Below, piece after piece: positions 58,076-64,000 of a stretch of 64,000 nucleotides of DNA (position 1 is its first letter; each line of letters begins with the position of its first letter). This stretch comes from Camelus bactrianus (Eukaryota; Chordata; Mammalia; Artiodactyla; Camelidae): positions 24,588,001-24,652,000 of the forward strand of contig NC_133570.1 in assembly GCF_048773025.1 (NCBI RefSeq). The letters are read 5' to 3'. A program made the translations under genes and the position numbers. The notes beneath the pieces were generated by a model, which was given only the letters and a program-made list of their open reading frames with translations, did not search any database and was not told the DNA's origin.

Positions 58076-58678
58076 TAGCAAGCTGGGCACTGGAACTGAG
58101 GACAGCTCTCCCACACCCAGGGACCTACTGTGAGCCCTTCATTGTTCCACTAGGGTGGAAAGTGGTTTACCCAGGAGAGATGGGGACTATGCACCGACAC
58201 TCGGGCAGTCTGCTCTGTCTGGGTCTCTGAACTTGTACCTCCCACTCCCTGCCAGCCCAAAACCTGGGACAGTGCAGCTAAGGCAAAGATCATGCCTGCC
58301 TCAGTTTCCCAGCCTGTAAAAGGGGAATTTATACTCTTCCCAAGGTAGTTCTTTGCGACAACGCCTGTGGGTGTTTGGTTCCGGGAGCAACAGGAAGACC
58401 AGCTCCTCTTGGGGGCAACAGGTGTGATCCCTGTAGGGGTTCTGCAGGGCCTTGGCTGGAGGACTTGACCAGGGAGGTGAAATTTGAGCTTCTGGCCTTG
58501 AGGGGCTAGAGAAGAGCATGGAGGCAGGACTGGCGCCTCATTCGGGGTGCCCTTGAAGGTAAAGTTTCTCTCTTCATCTCGGCTACTCCCCTCCCCCTTC
58601 TCCCTCTAGATCTCTCGCTTCTCCTTGCTCCTCCTCAGTCCATCTCTCTCCCTCCAATTTTCTCTTCCTCTCCTACTC

Positions 58679-58725
58679 CTCCCATCTTCTCCCCCTCCCA
58701 TCTTCTCCCCCTCCCATCTTCTCCC
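58679..58725 (+). repeat. 16-bp C/T-rich tandem repeat
   Basis: Three copies of a CCCATCTTCTCCCCCT unit sit in a longer pyrimidine-rich tract just before the CpG island. Confidence 0.88.
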
Positions 58726-58739
58726 TCCCTCGATTCCCC

Positions 58740-59410
58740 AGTGTATCTCGCAGAACCCAGAGCCCAGAGCAGATCGCTGGCCCTCCCGCGCATGCCCATG
58801 GTTGGATGCCAGCTGGACCGCGGTTCCGAAGCTCCAGCTCCGAGCCAGGGATCAGCCCCTGTGGCTGCTCGGCTCTGCCGCCCGGTAGGCCTTTGGCTCC
58901 TGCCCCGGGTCGGGGCCTCCGGCTGTGTAAGTGGAAGGTTGGGGGCTCTGGGAAAGGGGGTCCCCGTGTCACAGCCTGCGAGGGCTCCAGTCAGCGCGTG
59001 TCCATCTGAGGGGCTCGCGCCAGCCCCCTCTGCCTGCGCCACCTGCCCCGGCGCCCAGGCCACACCTGTCCAGGGCCGGGAACGCACCTGCCGGGGACAT
59101 GGCCACCCCCGTCCATACAGCGGCCCGCACCTGCCACCTCTCGCCCCAGCCGGGCTCCCCTGAGTCCGTGGCCGGCGCCCCCTTCCGCTCTCCCGCCCGC
59201 GAGTCCCCTCCTCCCGGGCTTCCTCTCCTCCTCCGCAGACCCCGCCCCGCCCCTGGGCGGGCTTTGTCCCGGGCCGGCGGGGTCTGCGGAACCGGGCATG
59301 GGCGGGGCAGTGGCTGGGACTGGCCTCCGAGCGGGGCTGCAGCCCGCGTCCCCGCCGCTTTCCCTGCCCCGCCTCCCCTAGACTGCACTCCTCTCCCTTT
59401 CCCTTTCCCT
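58740..59410. promoter_or_regulatory. Orphan CpG island
   Basis: The block is CpG-dense, with GC boxes at 59,242-59,262 and 59,294-59,304 and an NRF1-like 'cgcgcatgccc' at 58,787-58,797. There is no TATA box. ORFs of 150-171 codons cross it in several frames and on both strands, with Pro/Ala/Gly/Arg-rich products and no domain, so none is called. It looks like the promoter of a gene or lncRNA whose exons I cannot recognise here or that extends past the window. Confidence 0.65.
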
Positions 59411-59879
59411 GAGGTCCAGCTCAGTGGCATGGACGCTGTTCCCTAGGGCTGAGATCCTCTGGAAGTAAAACCCAGCTTCTCCTGGCAGAGACTTGGGAAA
59501 AGAGAGCGCCAACGCTGAGCATGCTTCTTTCCCCTCCCTCAGTGTTTCTGCCCCAGGTAAATAGCCTTAATACTTTTTCTGGTGTTAGGATGGGGGGTGC
59601 TTGTTGATGTCACGTGTTTTTATGGTGAGCATGATCACAGTGTTGAAAGCAGGGCTTGGTTCATTTAAAAGTGAGCTGAGGAGTAGGGGCAGGGCTATAC
59701 TTAATATGTTTGAGTTGTTCTGCAGGAGCTAAGGCCCCCACCCAGGTGGAAGATGGTAACTTCAGGCTGAGCACGAGATTCCTGGAACACGGCCCTATTA
59801 CCTACCACCAACTAGTCAGAAGAAAGTCACACACCTGGAAGCCCTCAAGCCTCATTTTGCCTATTAAAAGCTTTACCCT

Positions 59880-59914
<35 letters not shown>

Positions 59915-60295
59915 TAATTCACCTCAAAAACCATCAGAGAGTTCAGGGTTTTTGAGCATGAGCCACTGTTCTTGTTTGGCCCTGCAGTAAAAAACTTTCT
60001 CTTCTCAAAATAAAGGGATGAGGACATGAGGCTGTGACATTCTCCATCCTCCCATCTCCCAGAGTGAAACATGTGACCGTCGATTTTAAAAAGATATAGT
60101 CCTTAGCTAGTCCAGCCCTACTAGTGTGTGTTAACAAAAGCAGCACCATCAGAGGCATTTTGGAGACCCAGGAACATTGCAGTCCTAAAGATCTCCTGGC
60201 AAATTTTTGTTTGGTTTTGTTTTTTTGTTTTTCTTAAATTGTGGGGCAGACTAGTAATATAGAGGGAAAAATAGTGGTCCAGAAATATTTTTTCG
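59411..60295. other. Flank of the orphan island, no gene recognised
   Basis: An AAAAG tract at about 59,880-59,915 follows an A run. A short 81-codon ORF ends in lysine-rich repeat sequence and is not credible as a gene. Confidence 0.45.
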
Positions 60296-60299
60296 TAGA

Positions 60300-60690
60300 A
60301 CAGCTTTATTGCGATATTGTTCACACACTGTGAAGTCCACCCATTTAAATGGTACAATTCAGCGGCTTTTAGTATATTCACAGTGGTGCAACCATTATTA
60401 TTCCAGAACGTTTTCATCACTTCAGAAAGAACAGTGGAAATGAATGATCCATCCACGCCTCCCCAGTGGTGGTTCTAAAGAAGTTTCCTGGCTGTTCCTG
60501 ACCCTAAATTAACTTGTTACGTTCCATAAAAAATCTGGTAGGAATTCTAATCAGAATTATGTTGAATCTACATATCAGAACAGGAAGAATTAATGTCTTT
60601 ATGGCATAAACTTTTTCTACACATAAAATGTATCTGGGACCCTATCTTTTCATCTGTCCAGAGGCTGGCCTATGGAAAGTCTTCACTAAT
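60300..60690 (-). mobile_element. Ancient L1M fragments
   Basis: Antisense L1M 3'UTR ('gaacagctttattgcgatat', 'aaatggtacaattcagcggc') is followed by antisense ORF2 ('taatcagaattatgttgaat', 'caggaagaattaatgtcttt'). Both are strongly decayed. Confidence 0.72.
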
Positions 60691-60893
60691 TTGTTGGGTC
60701 TGTGAATAATGAGATTATATATACCGTTGGTTGCAACTGTAGCTTTTCACGAAAGAGAAAATAACCTCAGTGAAGCCAATTGACTCCCTAATGGTCAGAA
60801 AGAGTGACAGCAATTGCTGGAGTGATCGAGTGGACTTGGTGCTTGCAACCAGTGTTCTCCACCACCTACAGCTAAGGGGATTACAGTGTTCTT

Positions 60894-60894
60894 T

Positions 60895-60953
<59 letters not shown>

Positions 60954-60957
60954 TTTC
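60894..60957. repeat. (TTTA)n microsatellite
   Basis: About 16 uninterrupted tetranucleotide units mark the expanded A-rich tail of the adjacent minus-strand L1. It is likely length-polymorphic. Confidence 0.95.
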
Positions 60958-60961
60958 TTTC

Positions 60962-61210
60962 TTATTTTTTAGTAAAGTGTAATCAGTTTACAATATTAGT
61001 TTCAGGTGTACAGCAGAGATTCAGTTATATATATGCATATGTACATGTATATTTTTCAGATTGTTTTCTGTACAACTCATTACAAGAAATTGAATATAGT
61101 TTCCTGTGCTATACAGTAGGTCCTTGTCATTTATTTATTTTATATATAGTAATGTGTATCTGATCATACTAAACTCCTAAACTGTCCCTCCCCCTTTCCC
61201 ACATGCTGAC
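60962..61210 (-). mobile_element. L1 3'UTR, relatively young
   Basis: Antisense L1 3'UTR: 'gtaatcagtttacaatatta', 'aggtgtacagcagagattca', 'gtttcctgtgctatacagta' and 'actaaactcctaaactgtcc'. Its tail is the TTTA repeat. It is truncated before ORF2. Confidence 0.88.
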
Positions 61211-62685
61211 CACAGTTGGCTATGTCCATGAGTATTTCTAGCAGCATCCTTTTTGCTAGTAATATATGCTGGTTAGCTGCCTTCATTTTCAGTAATTCCA
61301 TCTTATCTGTGGGCGTTTTTCTTCTGGTGGGCCTGCATGTGGTTTGCACACGTGTTCATAGAGATCTGTATTTGGGAGAACTCCAGGCCTCGTGTAGTGC
61401 CTGGCACAGAGCTCCCACTGAGCTCATGCTTGAACTGGGAAAAACCATATAAAATTTGGAATTTCCACTGTGGTTGAGACTTCCAGGTTTCTATAACCTA
61501 TTTAGCCCACCTTAATGTTGGTGGCTCCAATATTGGATAATTTGGTGGAACTGCATGGTACGACGGTGTAGAGAGAGGGCTTGTATCTTTCTTCTCTTTC
61601 CTTTTTCTAACACTCATTCTCCTGGGCCTCCCACATCCTTCCCCAGCAGTGCCCAGGGCTGGCTTGGTGCTGCGCTGAGGCAAGATTTGTAAATAAGGCC
61701 CTTTCCTCATCTCTTCTGAGCCTCCGTTTCCTTCTCTGCACAATGAGGGCTTAGACTAGATAAGGGCTTTTTGGTTTCTTTTAAACCCATGTCTCCTTTT
61801 GAGAAACAGAGAACTCAAATCTCTGCTCCAAACCTAATTCTTCAGATTTTGATACATCCTCCAAGGGGTGACACAGCACTTTGTGGAAAGTTAATGTGAC
61901 TTTGGTTCTTTCCAGGCAGCACAGAAAAGACTTAAGAGATTTATTGCAGGGAGGGGGCAGGTGGGGGGGCAGTATTTCACACTTTCTAGTGTGAGAACTG
62001 CAGCAGGGGCTGCAGTTCTCACACTAGGGATTTAAATACAGCCTCTGACGTGACTTCTCTCTAATCTTGCACAATGTGATAAACCTCTCTTTTCCTCTGT
62101 TTCTTCATGTGTCAAGTTGGAGTGATATTATTTTAGGTTTTCGTGAAACAATATACACATAAGCCATTTGTGTCTCAGTAGAAATCTGACCTGCTAGAGA
62201 ATCAGGGATTTCTTCAAAAAAAAAAAAAAAAAAAAAAAAACTTGTCCATAGCAATCTGTTTATGTGTAATTTGAATTTCCTGGAGTGTGTGGGTTGAGAC
62301 TAAATTTCATCATGGGACAGGTGGCCCCTGGGTCTGGGGACCTCAGTTTCCTCCTCCTCCCCAGTCCTCTTCCTCAGTCCAGGATGCAGTTCCTGCCATT
62401 AGAATTACACAGACTTCTTGAGGATATGGCTTTTAATTTTATTGTTTCACTGGGGAGGGCTGCTGTCATGATTTCCGTGGTCAGGTTTTGGTGACCTGAA
62501 GGCTATGCAATTGGGGGTTCGTATTTAAGAAAAAGAAAACAAAGTTACAAATACAACATTAGACCTAGGGTGGAGGCAGGGGCTCTTGGAAGTGGGGACG
62601 ATTAGCTTTGTTAGCTTCAGGTGCAGTGGCCTCTGGCCATGAGGACCCATCCTTGTGCTCTGGAGTTGGAGGGACCAGTAGGTTC
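61211..62685. other. Intergenic stretch, no gene recognised
   Basis: It contains the perfect hairpin at 61,986-62,027 and a 25-base A run at 62,216-62,240. No family or exon was assigned. Confidence 0.45.
61986..62027. repeat. Perfect 19-bp inverted repeat with 4-base loop
   Basis: The left arm (61,986-62,004, starting 'ctagtgtgag') is exactly complementary to the right arm (62,009-62,027, ending 'tcacactag'). The loop is AGGG. In RNA the stem could extend by two G-U pairs and one A-U pair. Confidence 0.97.
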
Positions 62686-62689
62686 AGTG

Positions 62690-63055
62690 GGAATGTTTAC
62701 TGAGTGTATATCATAGGCTGTGCATTGTCCTATTTGTACTGTGTGTTCCTTATTTAAGACAGTGAGCTCATTTAATCTCAATAGCCTCTTTAAAAAATTA
62801 GACTTTTTATCTTGAGATGTAATGAAGATTCCCATGCAGTTGTAAGAGCTGATACGGAGACAGCCTATGTACTCTTTGCCCAATTTTCCTTAATGTTTCC
62901 ATCTTGCAAGGTTGGGGTACAATTCATTATTGACTCACTAACCCTTTGAGGTTTGTGTTATTACTCCCATTTCTATTCGTGATTAAAGTGGAGTTTAGAG
63001 AAGCCCACAGGCCTTCCCAGGTCACCCACATGGTTAGTGTAGAGTCGGGTGGAAC
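62690..63055 (+). repeat. MIR SINE interrupted by an L1 fragment
   Basis: MIR sequence begins at 'gtttactgagtgtatatcat' and 'gctcatttaatctcaatagc'. It is broken by an L1M-like piece at about 62,795-62,935 ('cccatgcagttgtaagagct'). It resumes with 'ccctttgaggtttgtgttat' and 'cccaggtcacccacatggtt'. The nesting shows that the L1 arrived later. Confidence 0.75.
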
Positions 63056-63404
63056 GTGGGCTAAGGATTTCTAGGCAGTACCATTGTGATGGTCTGTGGC
63101 AGGGGCAGCATTCACTTGCGTGTTTATTCATTCATTCAACAAACATTTATTGAGTAACCTCTGTGGGTCAGATGCTATCACAGGGTTATCTGATTCTTCA
63201 GCAGTACTGAGAATTAGGTAATGTTTTCTTTTTTTTTAATCGGAGAAATTTAGCTCTGAGAGGTTATAACCCCCCGCAAAGGAAATATAGCTCATAAAGG
63301 AGGGATAGTACATGTGTACAGTCCTCCAATTTTTATGCAGATTGTACCCTAGGCATTTTACATTTGAAACTTCCATAATCCAGATATATTCTTGTAAGGC
63401 AAGG

Positions 63405-63455
63405 ATTTATTTTTTAATTGAAGTATAGTCGTTTACAATGTTGTGTCAATTGCAA
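63405..63455 (-). mobile_element. L1 3' end fragment
   Basis: 'ttttttaattgaagtatagt' and 'cgtttacaatgttgtgtcaa' are the antisense last bases of an L1 3'UTR. 'gcaagg' occurs on both sides and may be a short target duplication. Confidence 0.75.
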
Positions 63456-63464
63456 GGTCTTTTT

Positions 63465-63622
63465 TTTTGAATTTTGAATTAAAAAAATTAATATTTGATG
63501 TGGGGTAATTAGGTTTATCTATTTGTTTCACTTTTTTTAATGGAGGTACTGGAGATTGAACCCAGGACCTCATACATGCTAAGCATGGGCTCTGCCACTG
63601 AACTGTACACTCCTCCCCAAGG
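63465..63622 (-). mobile_element. Camelid tRNA-Ala SINE (Vic-1 type), minus strand
   Basis: Antisense B and A boxes are seen in 'gagattgaacccaggacctc' and 'atgctaagcatgggctctgc', with the tail complement (T-rich) at the left. It lies next to the L1 3' end, which fits L1-driven insertion at A/T-rich sites. Confidence 0.9.
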
Positions 63623-64000
63623 AAAGTTTTCTTATCCATTTTTCTGCAGCTTAGGAGTTCAAGTAAATTGGAGTTGAAATCCAGATCTTTTGATCCCACT
63701 GTGGTTCTTTTCTTTATATTCTGCTCAAGGGGGTGAGGAAAGCAGTTCCTTTGTTCATTGTTGTATTCAGCATTTTTGAGCACTGACTTTGCATCAGGGC
63801 CTGTCTAGGTGTTGGAAACTGAAAACAAGAAATGACCCTTTACTGCAGGGGCTGGAAGCCTAGACCAAAAGATGGGTAATGTGATCCGAGCTGCGGTAGC
63901 GATGTGCTGACGCTGAGGACAAACTGTACCCCTTGCTTTGCTTGGGCTTCCCTGCCTTACGGCTGCTACACAACAGGTCACTGCATCCCAGAAGGGTCTG

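Noticed and set aside
58931-59446. Overlapping 150-171-codon ORFs over the CpG island
   Set aside because: They occur on both strands and in several frames with Pro/Ala/Arg/Gly-rich products. This is what stop-poor CpG islands give by chance.

Overview
The window looks like mammalian, most likely camelid, nuclear DNA. Five tRNA-Ala-derived SINEs of the camelid Vic-1 type are present at about 3.2, 6.2, 22.1, 45.8 and 63.5 kb. Around them lie L1, L2, MIR, hAT-type DNA transposons and LTR fossils at the density of a gene-poor mammalian intergenic region. Nothing prokaryotic is visible: there are no operons, no dense ORFs, and only short chance ORFs. No complete protein-coding gene was recognised.

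The one recognisable host gene is the 5' end of POFUT2 (protein O-fucosyltransferase 2) on the minus strand. A CpG island covers the first exon (37,760-37,865), followed by a 1.4 kb intron carrying a hAT element and a clear second exon (36,124-36,374) with intact splice sites. The first exon is out of frame with the second, the second has many changes at positions I recall as conserved, and no later exons were seen in the remaining 36 kb. It is best read as a truncated, decaying duplicate.

Layout. 1-11 kb: AT-rich intergenic DNA with L1, L2, MIR, hAT and two SINEs. 11-12.5 kb: a GC-rich array of a roughly 117-bp repeat in both orientations, running into a CpG-rich block. 13.6-14.3 kb: two oppositely oriented ERV1 LTRs. 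14.3-19.4 kb: a 1-kb segment present twice in direct orientation; each copy carries the same junction between two L1 fragments. 20-27 kb: L2, L1 and SINE remains. 27.6-34 kb: a CA-rich microsatellite, MIRs and a strong CTCF-like site. 34.4-35.7 kb: an L1 3' end. 36-38.3 kb: the POFUT2 fragment and its island. 39.3-39.8 kb: a tandem repeat of about 240 bp. 40-43 kb: unassigned GC-rich DNA. 44-46.2 kb: L2 with a nested young SINE. 46-50.8 kb: unassigned. 50.8-51.6 kb: GC-rich minisatellites and a second cluster of the 117-bp family. 51.6-58.1 kb: L1, an inverted repeat, MLT1, MIR and an inverted pair of ERV1 LTRs. 58.7-59.4 kb: an orphan CpG island. 60-64 kb: L1, MIR, a SINE and a perfect 19-bp hairpin.

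The most notable structures are the repeat family shared by two GC-rich islands 40 kb apart, the duplicated L1-L1 junction, the POFUT2 fragment with an RFX X-box in its island, the 240-bp tandem repeat and the perfect hairpin. Family names rest on recalled consensus sequences; no database search was possible.
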